Assembly (NCBI GenBank): GCA_025352105.1
Contig: JANXUB010000035.1
Location: 1 to 51,025 of the forward strand
Direction of reading: 5' to 3'
DNA length: 51,025 nucleotides
Source of the DNA: Burkholderiales bacterium
GTDB lineage: Bacteria > Pseudomonadota > Gammaproteobacteria > Burkholderiales > Casimicrobiaceae
Below the pieces are notes generated by a model, which was given only the letters and a program-made list of their open reading frames with translations, ran no database searches and was not told the DNA's origin. Both the position numbers and the translations under genes were made by a program. Shown here piece by piece: positions 35,510 to 45,341 of this stretch. Position 1 is the stretch's first letter; each line of letters begins with the position of its first letter.

Positions 35510-37887
35510 TGACGCTGCTACGTCGAGCGGAGGTTCGCGCGAGCCAGAACGGCGTTGAAGTCGGATTCGACGGTGGCTGGCACTGCCGGATCAGCATCGT
35601 CGCTGACGGCGTGGGACGCGTTTTCTTCAGCCCTCCCGAAGGTTTGCGCGAAGAGCGCACGTGGGCCATTTGTAGTGCTGGTCCGAAACCCGCGTCTGAT
35701 ATCCACGGGGTGGATCGTGCCTCGTTATTTGCGACTTCGCTTGGCATCGTTTCGCACGATGGCAAGATCGTCACCTTATCTGGCGAAACGCTTCGCGCGA
35801 AGGTAACGCTTGAACCGTTTGGCATTGTCTGGGAGCAGCGCAACGAAAGTGGCGATTGGCTCGTCTGCTGCAAGGATCGTCCCACCTACGCCTACTCCAC
35901 CGAAAAGCGCAGCGGCCAGGTCAGTCACTGGCAATCCCGTGACGAGCATGACCAATACTTCGGGCTCGGCGACAAAACTGGCCCGCTGAACAAGTCCGGG
36001 CGTCGACTGCGCACGCGACAGTTGGACGCCCTTGGCTACAACGGCGAAACCAGCGACCCACTCTACAAACACTGGCCGTTTTTCCTCGGACGCCGCGCGG
36101 ACACTGGGTCGACTTACGGCATTTACTACGACACGCTCGCCGAATGCACCTTCGATTTCGGACAGGAATTCGACAACTATCACGAGTTTTACCGCGCAAC
36201 AGAAATTGCCGACGGCGATCTCGATTACTACGTGTTCGCCGGGCCGGATGTCTCTGCGGCGCTCGCGCGATTCATGCAATTGATCGGTGGCACGGCATTT
36301 CCGCCGCGCTGGAGTTTGGGTTATGCCAACACGGCGATGGCGCTTGCGGATTTTCCGGATGCGCAGCAAAAGATTCGCGAATTCCTCGCGCTCGCCGAGC
36401 GCGACAAGTTTCCGCTGTCGAGCTTTCATTTCGGTTCGGGCTACACAAGTCGCCGCAAGCAGCGCTACGTGTTCACATGGAACACCGACAAATTCCCGGA
36501 TGCGCGCGGGCTGTTGCAATCATTCAAGGCAGCCGACGTTCGCACGATGGCGAACCTTAAGCCGTGCCTCTTGAATGATCACCCCGCCTATGCCGCGATC
36601 GAAGCCAGCGGCGGCTTTGTTCGCGACACCGAAACCGGCAAGCCCTGCCTCGATCAATTTTGGGATGGCTGGGGCGCGCATCTGGATTTCACGCGTGACT
36701 CTGATCGTCAATGGTGGCAAACCAATCTGCGAAAACAGATTCTCGATGTGGGTATCGACACCGCATGGAACGACAATAACGAATACGAAATCTGGAGCGA
36801 AACCGGTGCCTCCAACGGCAACGGAAACGCAATTCCAATCCACCGTTCGCGCGCGCTGCATGCGCTGCTCATGACTCAGGCAACCGCCACTGCGCAGGCC
36901 GCCGCCAAACCCGACGAACGTGTTTACACCGTCACGCGCGCAGGCCCGCCGGGCCTGCAGCGCTACGCTCAGACGTGGAGCGGCGACAACACGACAAGCT
37001 GGCACACGATGCGCTGGAACCAGCGTATGGCGCTCACCATGAGCCTGTCGGGAATGTTCAACGTAGGCCACGACATTGGTGGCTTCGCAGGCCCGGTACC
37101 CAACGCTGAAATGCTCATCCGGTGGACGCAGGCCTGTGCCCTGGTGCCACGCATGATCATGAACTCGTGGAAAGCCGACGCGAGCGTCAACACGCCTTGG
37201 CTGCATGCGGACGCAACCGCGCCGATTCGTCAAAGCATCGGCTTGCGTCTGCATTTGATGCCGTACCTATACACACTCATGTGGCAGGCGACCACAAAAC
37301 ATACGCCAGTGTTGCGTCCCACGTTCTTTCACTTCGGTGACGATACAACGGCGTGGCAGGACAATGACGAAATGATGGTCGGTGGAGATCTGATGGTTGC
37401 ACCGGTGTTCGAAGCCGACGCGCGGAAGCGAACGCTGCATCTACCGCGCGGCGCGCATGCTGAAGGTTGGTACGATTTCTGGTCGGGCCAGTATTTTGCA
37501 GGTGGACGAACTGTCACTGTGGACGCGCCACTTGATCGCCTGCCGTTGTTCGTGCGTGCCGGTGCACTGTTGCCGACCACAGACACGACGAGCGATCTGC
37601 AAAAAACTGAAGAGCCTTCACGTGCGCTTCGCTACTACCCAGTGCCCTCTTCCGCGAAGACTGCGACGACCACCGCATTGTTTGAAGACAACGGCTTGCA
37701 GATTACCGATGCCGACGATCAACGCGTGATTCACACGTTCAACGCGATGTCAGACCGCGATTCGCTTCATATTGAAGCGTCGCGACAGGGTACGTGGACT
37801 CTACCGTACCAAAACATTCGTGTGATTCTGCCGCCGAACGAAACGCGACCGCTGCGGCTCACATCGACGGGCGTGCCGCTCGCGTAA
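35509..37887 (+). CDS. Glycoside hydrolase family 31 (alpha-glycosidase)
   Basis: A 792-residue GH31 enzyme with no signal peptide, so cytoplasmic. After an N-terminal beta-sandwich, the catalytic barrel contains AWNDNNEYEIW with nucleophile Asp422 and TWSGDNTTSW with acid/base Asp493. The C-terminal sheet domains follow (GDLMVAPVF, LPLFVRAGALLP). GH31 enzymes release glucose or xylose from alpha-linked oligosaccharides or sulfoquinovosides. Translational coupling to the transporter ATPase gene (TGATG) indicates it degrades the imported sugar. The exact glycosidic specificity cannot be read from the sequence. Confidence 0.93.
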   Translation: MTLLRRAEVRASQNGVEVGFDGGWHCRISIVADGVGRVFFSPPEGLREERTWAICSAGPKPASDIHGVDRASLFATSLGIVSHDGKIVTLSGETLRAKVTLEPFGIVWEQRNESGDWLVCCKDRPTYAYSTEKRSGQVSHWQSRDEHDQYFGLGDKTGPLNKSGRRLRTRQLDALGYNGETSDPLYKHWPFFLGRRADTGSTYGIYYDTLAECTFDFGQEFDNYHEFYRATEIADGDLDYYVFAGPDVSAALARFMQLIGGTAFPPRWSLGYANTAMALADFPDAQQKIREFLALAERDKFPLSSFHFGSGYTSRRKQRYVFTWNTDKFPDARGLLQSFKAADVRTMANLKPCLLNDHPAYAAIEASGGFVRDTETGKPCLDQFWDGWGAHLDFTRDSDRQWWQTNLRKQILDVGIDTAWNDNNEYEIWSETGASNGNGNAIPIHRSRALHALLMTQATATAQAAAKPDERVYTVTRAGPPGLQRYAQTWSGDNTTSWHTMRWNQRMALTMSLSGMFNVGHDIGGFAGPVPNAEMLIRWTQACALVPRMIMNSWKADASVNTPWLHADATAPIRQSIGLRLHLMPYLYTLMWQATTKHTPVLRPTFFHFGDDTTAWQDNDEMMVGGDLMVAPVFEADARKRTLHLPRGAHAEGWYDFWSGQYFAGGRTVTVDAPLDRLPLFVRAGALLPTTDTTSDLQKTEEPSRALRYYPVPSSAKTATTTALFEDNGLQITDADDQRVIHTFNAMSDRDSLHIEASRQGTWTLPYQNIRVILPPNETRPLRLTSTGVPLA

Positions 37888-37894
37888 TGACGCG

Positions 37895-38860
37895 ATGACG
37901 CAATGGTCGTGGCTCGGTGATGATGCTGCGACAGCGCAACGTCGAGCTGATCTATGGCGATTGCTTGGCCCGCGTCCAGCCCTTGCCGCCACCCCTAGCG
38001 GCGCGCTGATTTCGGCGCAAACGATTGCGAATGCTCGCGTGGAAACCTGGAGGTTGGCGCTCAACAGCGAAGAGCCCGTTCCCGCGATTCTGGTGCGCCC
38101 GTTGAACGTGCCGCCGCGCGGCCTCGTGCTCTATTGTCACGCGCACGGCAACCGTTTTGAGTGCGGCAAGAACGAGCTACTGTTGGGTCGCCCAGCGATA
38201 CAAAATCCACCGTATGGTGAAACGCTGGCAGCACTGGGTTTCGCCGCCATCGCCATCGATCATTGGTGCTTTGGCGAACGCAATGTCGGCGGCGTAAAGT
38301 CTGAGCGCGCAATGGTCAAGCGCCTGTTGTGGGAAGGTAAAACATTGTGGGGTTACCGCGTTCACGACACCTTGTCCTCGCTTGACTGGGCGCGCTCGCA
38401 GCCCGGTCTCGCGCACCTACCGGTCACCGCGCTGGGCCTGTCAATGGGCAGCACGATGGCCGTCTGGGCGGCGGCGCTCGATCCGTCCATTGCTGCCTGC
38501 GTCGATCTCTGCTGCCTCGCTGAGTACGATGCACTTGTCGAGAGCGGCGGATTCGATCAGCATGGCGAATACTTCTTCATATCGGGTCTGCGAAACGAAT
38601 TCACTGCCGCTGAAATCAGCGCGTTGATCGCGCCGAGACCCCATTCATCACTGATCGGTCGGGACGACCCGCTTACCCCGCCTGCTGGCGTGCAATCCGT
38701 CAATCGCGCGCTCACGGCCATTTACGATTCGCTCGGGAAACCAGCCAATTGGCAGCAACAAGTGTTCGAATGCGGGCATCAGGAAACACCTGAAATGCGA
38801 GCTGCGGTGGTGCGGTTTCTTGACACAACAGGCGTCGCGATAAATCACGAGCGGCGTTGA
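37895..38860 (+). CDS. Alpha/beta hydrolase (dienelactone hydrolase/acetyl esterase-like)
   Basis: A 321-residue cytoplasmic alpha/beta hydrolase starting 7 bp after the GH31 gene. Nucleophile Ser183 is in GLSMGS, the acid is Asp257 or Asp258 in GRDDPLTPP and the base is His295 in ECGHQE. VLYCHAHGNRFECGK contributes the oxyanion region. The likely role is removal of acyl groups from the imported sugar, judging by the operon; the family also hydrolyses other esters. Confidence 0.85.
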   Translation: MTQWSWLGDDAATAQRRADLWRLLGPRPALAATPSGALISAQTIANARVETWRLALNSEEPVPAILVRPLNVPPRGLVLYCHAHGNRFECGKNELLLGRPAIQNPPYGETLAALGFAAIAIDHWCFGERNVGGVKSERAMVKRLLWEGKTLWGYRVHDTLSSLDWARSQPGLAHLPVTALGLSMGSTMAVWAAALDPSIAACVDLCCLAEYDALVESGGFDQHGEYFFISGLRNEFTAAEISALIAPRPHSSLIGRDDPLTPPAGVQSVNRALTAIYDSLGKPANWQQQVFECGHQETPEMRAAVVRFLDTTGVAINHERR

Positions 38861-38864
38861 AATC

Positions 38865-38889
38865 GCGTCCCGCCAAAAAGCGGAGACGC
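38865..38889. terminator. Hairpin between convergent hydrolase and clpB genes
   Basis: GCGTC-CCGC pairs with GCGG-A-GACGC around the loop CAAAAA, a 9-bp stem with one bulge. It lies in the 77-bp gap between convergent stop codons and is probably a shared terminator, although long T-runs are absent. Confidence 0.5.
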
Positions 38890-38937
38890 AACCTCGTTAA
38901 AAAGCATCCACTTCCACTCCTTTAGGCAACGTCTTGA

Positions 38938-41532
38938 TTACGTCGCAAACACAATTTCACCGCCCTGTGCATCCACCTCAATTGTCGATCCGGGCGGGAA
39001 CTTGCCTGCGAGCAACTCCTTCGACAGCGGGTTCTCCACTGACTGCTGGATTGCGCGCTTGAGCGGACGTGCGCCATAGACCGGGTCGAAGCCCGCCTCG
39101 CACAGCACGTCAAGCGCGGACTCGGACACTTCGATCTTCAGATCAAGTTTGGCAAGACGTTCTTCGAGACGCTGCAACTGAATGCGCGCAATGCCTTTAA
39201 TGTTGTCTTTGCCAAGCGCATGGAACACCACGATCTCATCAATGCGGTTGATGAACTCGGGGCGGAAGTGATCTTTCACCTCAGCCATCACCGCGATCTT
39301 CACGAGCTCTGGCGGCGAATCAATCATCGCCTGAATCTTCGCGCCACCGAGGTTACTGGTCATGATCATCACAGTGTTTTTGAAGTCCACAGTGCGGCCC
39401 TGCCCGTCGGTCATACGGCCATCGTCGAGCGCCTGCAACAGCACGTTAAACACATCGGGATGCGCCTTTTCGACCTCGTCAAAAAGGATCACACAATAGG
39501 GCTTGCGACGCACCTGCTCGGTGAGCTGACCGCCTTCGTCGAAGCCCACATATCCAGGCGGAGCGCCGATCAGACGAGCCACCGAATGCTTCTCCATGTA
39601 CTCGCTCATGTCGATGCGGATGAGCGCGGTTTCACTGTCGAACAGGAACTGTGCGAGCGCCTTTGTGAGCTCCGTTTTGCCGACACCTGTTGGCCCGAGG
39701 AACAGGAACGAGCCGTACGGCTTGTTCGGATCGGCGAGGCCCGCGCGCGAGCGGCGGATCGCGTCGGCGACGAGCGAAACCGCTTCGTCCTGGCCGATGA
39801 CGCGCTTGTGCAGCGCATCTTCAATGTGCAATAGTTTGTCGCGTTCGCCGGTCATCATTTTGCTTACGGGAATGCCGGTGGCGCGCGAGACGACTTCGGC
39901 GATTTCCTCTGCGCCGACCTGCGTGCGCAGGAGCTTTCCCTTGGTGGGTTTGCCAACGCTATCTGCGTCTACTTTTGTTGATTCGGACGCTTTCAGCTTC
40001 GCTTCCAGCTCTGGCAACTTGCCATACTGAATCTCAGACATCCGCGCAAAGTCACCGCGACGGCGGGCTTCGTCCATCTCAAGTTTCAGTTTTTCGATTT
40101 GCTCCTTGACGCCTTGCGAGCCCTGCACTGCGGCCTTTTCGCCACGCAGAATTTCGTCGAAATCCGCGTATTCCCGCTCAAGCTTCAGGATTTCTTCATC
40201 GATCAGGCCGAGGCGCTTTTTCGACGCATCGTCCTTCTCCTTTTTCACGGCTTCGCGCTCAATCTTCAATTGAATGATGCGACGATCCAGCTTGTCCATG
40301 ACCTCGGGCTTGGAGTCGATTTCCATCTTGATTCGGCTCGCCGCCTCATCAATCAAGTCGATGGCTTTGTCCGGCAAAAAACGATCCGTGATGTAGCGAT
40401 GCGACAGCTCAGCCGCCGCGATGATCGCTGCATCGGTGATGTCAACACCGTGATGGACTTCGTACTTTTCCTTGAGGCCGCGCAAGATGGCGACAGTGGA
40501 TTCCACCGATGGCTCGCCGACAAGCACCTTCTGGAAGCGACGTTCCAGCGCGGCGTCCTTCTCCACGTATTTGCGATATTCATCGAGCGTGGTTGCGCCG
40601 ACACAATGCAATTCACCGCGAGCGAGCGCGGGTTTGAGCATGTTGCCAGCGTCCATCGCGCCTTCGGCCTTACCCGCGCCCACCATGGTGTGCAACTCGT
40701 CGATAAAGACGATGGTCTGGCCTTCGTCTTTGGCGAGGTCGTTCAACACAGCCTTCAAGCGCTCTTCAAATTCGCCGCGATATTTCGCGCCCGCGAGCAG
40801 CGCTGCGAAGTCGAGCGACAGCACGCGCTTGTTCTTCAGGCCATCGGGCACCTCGCCGTTGACAATGCGTTGCGCGAGGCCTTCAACGATGGCTGTTTTG
40901 CCCACACCTGGCTCGCCGATTAGCACAGGGTTGTTCTTGGTGCGACGTTGCAGCACCTGGATCACACGTCGAATCTCGTCGTCGCGACCGATCACCGGAT
41001 CGAGCTTGCCCATACGCGCACGCTCGGTCAGATCGACGCAGTATTTTTTCAGCGCTTTACGTTGGCCTTCGGCCTCCTGCGAGTCCACGCCCGCGCCGCC
41101 ACGCACCGCTTCCACCGAAGCGTGTAGCGTCTTTGCGTTCGCACCAGCGTCCTTAAAGATTCGTCCGGTTTCGCTCTTGTCGCTGGCGAGCACCAGCAGA
41201 AAAAGCTCCGACGCAATGAACTGATCGTTGCGCTTCATCGCCTCTTTGTCGGTCAGATTCAGCAAGCCATTCAGGTCGCGGCCGACTGTGACGTTGCCAT
41301 CGCCGCCCTGCTGCCGTGGTAGTCGCTCAATGCTGGCTTTCAGGTCTTTTTCGAGTTTGCCAACGTTGACGCCGGCACGTTGCAACAGCGGTTTGGCGCC
41401 ACCGTCTTCCTGTTCAAGGAGCGCCATGAGCAAGTGTTGTGGCTCGATCTGGGTCGCATCCAATCCGACCGCGATAGACTGCGCATCGGCAAAGGCCTGC
41501 TGAAATTTGGTAGTAAGTTTGTCGAAACGCAT
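38938..41532 (-). CDS. clpB: ATP-dependent disaggregase ClpB
   Basis: A full-length 864-residue Hsp100 chaperone that, with DnaK, rescues aggregated protein. It has the N-terminal Clp repeat domain ([21 protein letters not shown]), first AAA+ module ([21 protein letters not shown]), the ClpB-specific middle coiled coil (about 400-530), second AAA+ module ([25 protein letters not shown]) and the C-terminal cap. The coiled coil and the lack of a ClpP-loop tripeptide separate it from ClpA/ClpC. A sigma32-like promoter lies just upstream. Confidence 0.97.
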   Translation of the reverse strand: MRFDKLTTKFQQAFADAQSIAVGLDATQIEPQHLLMALLEQEDGGAKPLLQRAGVNVGKLEKDLKASIERLPRQQGGDGNVTVGRDLNGLLNLTDKEAMKRNDQFIASELFLLVLASDKSETGRIFKDAGANAKTLHASVEAVRGGAGVDSQEAEGQRKALKKYCVDLTERARMGKLDPVIGRDDEIRRVIQVLQRRTKNNPVLIGEPGVGKTAIVEGLAQRIVNGEVPDGLKNKRVLSLDFAALLAGAKYRGEFEERLKAVLNDLAKDEGQTIVFIDELHTMVGAGKAEGAMDAGNMLKPALARGELHCVGATTLDEYRKYVEKDAALERRFQKVLVGEPSVESTVAILRGLKEKYEVHHGVDITDAAIIAAAELSHRYITDRFLPDKAIDLIDEAASRIKMEIDSKPEVMDKLDRRIIQLKIEREAVKKEKDDASKKRLGLIDEEILKLEREYADFDEILRGEKAAVQGSQGVKEQIEKLKLEMDEARRRGDFARMSEIQYGKLPELEAKLKASESTKVDADSVGKPTKGKLLRTQVGAEEIAEVVSRATGIPVSKMMTGERDKLLHIEDALHKRVIGQDEAVSLVADAIRRSRAGLADPNKPYGSFLFLGPTGVGKTELTKALAQFLFDSETALIRIDMSEYMEKHSVARLIGAPPGYVGFDEGGQLTEQVRRKPYCVILFDEVEKAHPDVFNVLLQALDDGRMTDGQGRTVDFKNTVMIMTSNLGGAKIQAMIDSPPELVKIAVMAEVKDHFRPEFINRIDEIVVFHALGKDNIKGIARIQLQRLEERLAKLDLKIEVSESALDVLCEAGFDPVYGARPLKRAIQQSVENPLSKELLAGKFPPGSTIEVDAQGGEIVFAT

Positions 41533-41564
41533 GGGGCGTCCCTCGTAGAAGTTGTTTGATCTCT

Positions 41565-41592
41565 ATGTAGGGCTTTCGCGCGTGAATTCAAC
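41565..41592 (-). promoter_or_regulatory. Heat-shock (sigma32-like) promoter of clpB
   Basis: On the minus strand GTTGAAT (-35, 41592-41586) and CCCTACAT (-10, 41572-41565) are 13 bp apart, close to the sigma32 consensus CTTGAAA-N13-CCCATNT. The predicted start site is about 25 nt before the clpB ATG. It fits the known heat control of clpB. Confidence 0.65.
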
Positions 41593-41618
41593 TGATCCGC
41601 GTCAAGTGGGGAGCAAAT

Positions 41619-44198
41619 GTGCGCTGGTTAAAACGAATTTTTCTGGGTGTTATCGGCCTTCTGATGATGGTCGCTGGCGTGGCCGCCGTTTATGTGTGGC
41701 GCAGCGTACCGACGGACAACGCCCATTACGTCATCAAGGCCCCGCTCGGCGAGACTACGATCACGCTGGACGCGGAAGGAATACCGACGATTGAGGCGAA
41801 ATCCGAACGCGATTTGTCGTTTGCAGTCGGCTTCATGCATGCGCGAGATCGGCTGTGGCAACTGGAAATGAATCGACGCATCGGACGCGGTGAACTCGCC
41901 GAAATCCTTGGCCCCAAAGCGCTGGAGACGGACAAATTCTTGCGCACACTGGGTGTACATCGCGCGGCGAAAGCGCAGCTGGATGGCTTTCCATCCGAGG
42001 CGAAAGCGCTTCTGCAAGCCTATGCCGATGGCGTGAACTCTTATGTCCGCGACGCGATGACTGCACGGCCTCCGGAGTTCGTCATTCTGGGTGCTCAGCC
42101 GGGGCTATGGGAGCCCGTGGACACCGTGGCGTGGGGCATCATCATGGCTTACGACCTGGGTGGTAATTGGGGCAACGAGCTGCTGCGTTTACAGATGGCC
42201 GCGCGGATGCCGGTTTCAAGGATTGACGAGCTATTGCCGCCGCAACCGGGGGACAAGTTGCCCGTGCACGGGGACTATGCGGCGTTGTACAAGGGGTTGG
42301 GAGTTTTGCCGGAGAAACTTGCCGTTACACCCTCTCCCGTAGCACGGGAGAGGGTGGGCGTGATGGCTGTCGCGACGGAGAGCCCATCAGCAGAAGATGA
42401 ACCCATTTCCACCGCCCTCACCCCGGAGCCCACTGGCGACAAGCGTGTCTTGCTCTCCCGCTCTGCCGGAGAGGGAACAAAGCCAAAGCCGGTCGATGAT
42501 CTGATGTTCCTCTCGGCCGGCATCGAAGGCATCGGCTCCAACAATTGGGTCGTCAATGGTGCCAATACCGCAAGCGGCAAACCGCTTCTCGCGAACGACC
42601 CCCATTTGTCGCTCGCCGCTCCGGCGATCTGGTACTACACAAAGCAAAAAGCACCGGGAATCGAGGTGACGGGTGCGACTTTGCCGGGTGGCCCGTCTGT
42701 GATTCTTGGGCGCACCAAGGGCGTGGCCTGGGGCTTCACCAACACGGGGCCGGACGTTCAGGATTTGTATCTCGAAGAGATCAATGACAAGGGCGAAGCA
42801 CGCACACCTGAAGGTTGGGCGAAGCTCGCGACACGCAGCGAAACGTTCAAAGTCAAAGGCGAAGCCGACGTACAAATCACCGTGCGTGAATCGCGTCACG
42901 GCCCCATCATTTCCGACGTTCACGCACCCACCGCCAATGCGATCAACACCAAAAAATTTGCGATGGCGATGCGCTGGACGGCACTCGATGCGGACAACCA
43001 GACCGTGCTTGTCGCCGCACGCATGAACAAAGCGCAAACCACGACCGAGCTTAAAGAAGCGCTACGCGGCTATGTCGCACCGCAGCAGAACGTGGTGATG
43101 GCAGACACGCTGGGCAACACCGCTTTCATAGCGCCGGGTCGCGTGCCGATGCGTGAGCCCGACAACGACATCAACGGCCTCGCGCCATCTCCCGGCTGGG
43201 ACGCGAAATACGATTGGGCAGGTTTCTTGACGTTTGAGCAGATGCCACAACAGACGGTCGCCACCTATCTCGCGACCGCCAACCAACGCATTCATGGCGA
43301 TGACTATCCGCACTTTATCAGCGGTGAATGGGCGCATAAGGGTCGCAAAAATCGCATCGAGGAATTGCTCGAGGCGACGCCGAAGCATGACTCGCAGACC
43401 TTGCGTACGATTCAGCACGACGTGAAGCACACACACGACACCCCGCTGACGCAGTGGCTACCGAAACTGACCTCAAAACATCCACTCGCCGCTGATGCAC
43501 GCCGTGCGCTGACCGCATTCGCGAATGATGGAATCGTCGGCCCACAGAGCGATCCAGCCGTCGCCGCCCTCGTCCATTGGGCCTGGAATCGCGAAGTCGC
43601 CCGACGAATGCTCGCGGACGAAGTCGGTACCGAGCTATTTGAGGCGCTGTTCGGACGTCGCGATTTCCGTGCTGCGGTGAACGGTGTGCTGGCGCGAAAT
43701 GATGCTTGGTGGTGCGACGACAAAACCACGGTTAAAACCGAAACCTGCGACGAAATCGTCAATGCAGCCTTCGACGCCGCGCTCGATGATCTGGCAAAGC
43801 GCTACGGCAGCGATTTGACATCATGGCGCTGGGACACCGCCCATTTCGCTCGCAGCGAACACCGCCCGTTCTCCAACGTTCCCGTCCTGTCAAAACTGTT
43901 CGAAATCCGGACCCCCACGGCTGGCGACACCTACACCGTCATGGTCGGCAAAGTTCGCCTGCGAGAACCCAACCCCTTCGCCAACGAATTCGCAGCCAGC
44001 CTGCGCGCCGTTTATGACTTGTCCGTGGCCGATGCCAACGCAGCGACCATCATTTACTCCACCGGTCAGTCGGGCAACCCATTTTCGGCACATTACGGCG
44101 ATCTGGTGACGCGGTGGAGCTCGGGTGGCGCGACGGCTTACGTCGATCTTGCGAAATCGAGGTCGAACGGCACAATCCGACTAATCGGTCAACCTTAG
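41619..44198 (+). CDS. Penicillin acylase family Ntn-hydrolase
   Basis: An 859-residue precursor of the penicillin G acylase/acyl-homoserine-lactone acylase family. An N-terminal membrane or signal segment (RIFLGVIGLLMMVAGVAAVYVW) precedes the alpha chain. The beta chain should start at Ser307 in GIGSNNWVVNGANTASGKPLLANDPHL, the autocatalytic cleavage site and nucleophile. Cleavage normally also excises a spacer just before that Ser. Here that region (about 240-290) is made from an inserted REP element. The start is GTG with GGGGAG 5 nt upstream. It diverges from clpB. Substrates of the family include acyl-homoserine lactones and beta-lactams; none can be chosen. Confidence 0.93.
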   Translation: MRWLKRIFLGVIGLLMMVAGVAAVYVWRSVPTDNAHYVIKAPLGETTITLDAEGIPTIEAKSERDLSFAVGFMHARDRLWQLEMNRRIGRGELAEILGPKALETDKFLRTLGVHRAAKAQLDGFPSEAKALLQAYADGVNSYVRDAMTARPPEFVILGAQPGLWEPVDTVAWGIIMAYDLGGNWGNELLRLQMAARMPVSRIDELLPPQPGDKLPVHGDYAALYKGLGVLPEKLAVTPSPVARERVGVMAVATESPSAEDEPISTALTPEPTGDKRVLLSRSAGEGTKPKPVDDLMFLSAGIEGIGSNNWVVNGANTASGKPLLANDPHLSLAAPAIWYYTKQKAPGIEVTGATLPGGPSVILGRTKGVAWGFTNTGPDVQDLYLEEINDKGEARTPEGWAKLATRSETFKVKGEADVQITVRESRHGPIISDVHAPTANAINTKKFAMAMRWTALDADNQTVLVAARMNKAQTTTELKEALRGYVAPQQNVVMADTLGNTAFIAPGRVPMREPDNDINGLAPSPGWDAKYDWAGFLTFEQMPQQTVATYLATANQRIHGDDYPHFISGEWAHKGRKNRIEELLEATPKHDSQTLRTIQHDVKHTHDTPLTQWLPKLTSKHPLAADARRALTAFANDGIVGPQSDPAVAALVHWAWNREVARRMLADEVGTELFEALFGRRDFRAAVNGVLARNDAWWCDDKTTVKTETCDEIVNAAFDAALDDLAKRYGSDLTSWRWDTAHFARSEHRPFSNVPVLSKLFEIRTPTAGDTYTVMVGKVRLREPNPFANEFAASLRAVYDLSVADANAATIIYSTGQSGNPFSAHYGDLVTRWSSGGATAYVDLAKSRSNGTIRLIGQP
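42329..42475. repeat. REP/BIME-like repeat inside the penicillin acylase gene
   Basis: ACCCTCTCCCGT-AGC-ACGGGAGAGGGT (42329-42355) is a 12-bp-stem hairpin. A second unit with CCCTCACCCC and CTCTCC...GGAGAG follows to 42475. CCCTCTCCC/GGGAGAGGG units are a common dispersed repeat type in proteobacteria. The insert is in frame and encodes low-complexity, Pro/Arg/Ser-rich sequence. It maps to the spacer between the alpha and beta chains. Confidence 0.8.
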
Positions 44199-44389
44199 CT
44201 CAGGAGCGGCGATCCAGCTACTCAACAGCACGCTGGTTGGCGAACGCCAGACAATTCGTCCGCAAAGAAGTCGGCTGGCACATCGCGTGCAAGCAGGGGC
44301 TCACGAGGTGGTAAATATTGCGGATGGATAAGCCTTGGCGGGGTTGTTTCAAAGGGACGGCCCGATGGTTTATCGATTGAAGGTTCACG

Positions 44390-45181
44390 ATGCTTGATGA
44401 AAATGCGATCTACAACAAAACCGATGCGGGTTTAGCCGAAGTTCAGACTCGTACGCTGGGCCTGCGTACGGAATTGCGCAGATTACTCATTTTTGTTGAC
44501 GGTAAATCCCCGCTAACTCGTCTGGCGATGTTTGTGCGCGGCGCAGAAATCGAGTCGCTCATTCTCGAACTGGAAACGCAAGGCCTCATCACATCCCCAG
44601 CGCGCAGCGGTTACCGCAAGACCGAGGCCGGTGTGGCCGAGGCGCAGAACCGTTCGCTCGGGTTGCGACCCGCCTCGCGGCACTTGCAAATTCCGCTGGA
44701 CGGAAAGACGCCACCGTCGCAGGTCTCCGGTCTCGTGCCTGGCCTGGACGCGAGTGCGCTGGTTGCCGATCTTGAAGTATTGGGTTTGGTGGTTGCCCCG
44801 ATCGTGGCCGACGCAGCCGTGCAGCAAAGCGCTCACAGCCCCGCGCTCGTGCGACCCGAGAGCAACAGCCCGGCTGCCATTGCAAATGCCGCAGCCACCC
44901 TCTCTGTTTTGCCTCCCGATGTCGCGAGCAGGCCGCCCGTGACGCGCTCGCACCTGTTCGCCGTGCGCAGTGCCGCTGTGCGCGAATTGCAGCGTCTCTT
45001 GGGCGTGACGAAGCACGAACTATTGGACAAACTTCAGCAGCCGGAAGATTCACTGGCGCTGCGTGCGGCGATTTCGGAGGTTCACCAATCGCTTGATGAG
45101 CAGTTCGGAGTGGATACCGGACAGCATTTTCTGGACGCAGTGCGCGGCGCAGCCAGCGCAAGCAACAGCGAAAGCGCCTAA
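44390..45181 (+). CDS. Uncharacterised protein with duplicated N-terminal domain
   Basis: A 263-residue protein. Residues 5-68 (AIYNKTDAGLAEVQTRTLGL...LLIFVDGKS...ETQGLI) are repeated at 74-135 (GYRKTEAGVAEAQNRSLGL...IPLDGKT...EVLGLVV). The pattern of a KT..G..E start, a central hydrophobic-DG segment and a final L..LGL resembles small winged-helix domains seen in uncharacterised proteobacterial proteins. A linker rich in Ala and Pro leads to a helical C-terminal domain (about 186-255). The downstream gene encodes a paralogue with a single copy of the N-terminal domain. Function is unknown. Confidence 0.75.
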   Translation: MLDENAIYNKTDAGLAEVQTRTLGLRTELRRLLIFVDGKSPLTRLAMFVRGAEIESLILELETQGLITSPARSGYRKTEAGVAEAQNRSLGLRPASRHLQIPLDGKTPPSQVSGLVPGLDASALVADLEVLGLVVAPIVADAAVQQSAHSPALVRPESNSPAAIANAAATLSVLPPDVASRPPVTRSHLFAVRSAAVRELQRLLGVTKHELLDKLQQPEDSLALRAAISEVHQSLDEQFGVDTGQHFLDAVRGAASASNSESA

Positions 45182-45195
45182 GGACTAACGTGCGT

Positions 45196-45257
45196 TAAAT
45201 TCTGCTTGCGGATTTGGAAGTCACCCGGTCCCGTAAATGGTTTCGTAGCAGAATTTA
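45196..45257. repeat. Inverted repeat between the two paralogous genes
   Basis: TAAATTCTGCT (45196-45206) and AGCAGAATTTA (45247-45257) are perfect 11-bp inverted arms 40 bp apart. A smaller hairpin, CACCTG-AGTCA-CAGGTG, follows at 45291-45307. Together they could form the 3' end of the first transcript or regulate the second gene. Confidence 0.5.
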
Positions 45258-45341
45258 GACAAAAATACTGTAGTAAAACTTTATGAAAATCACCTGAGTC
45301 ACAGGTGGCTGTCCGTATTGATCGGCGGATTTGGAGCGATG

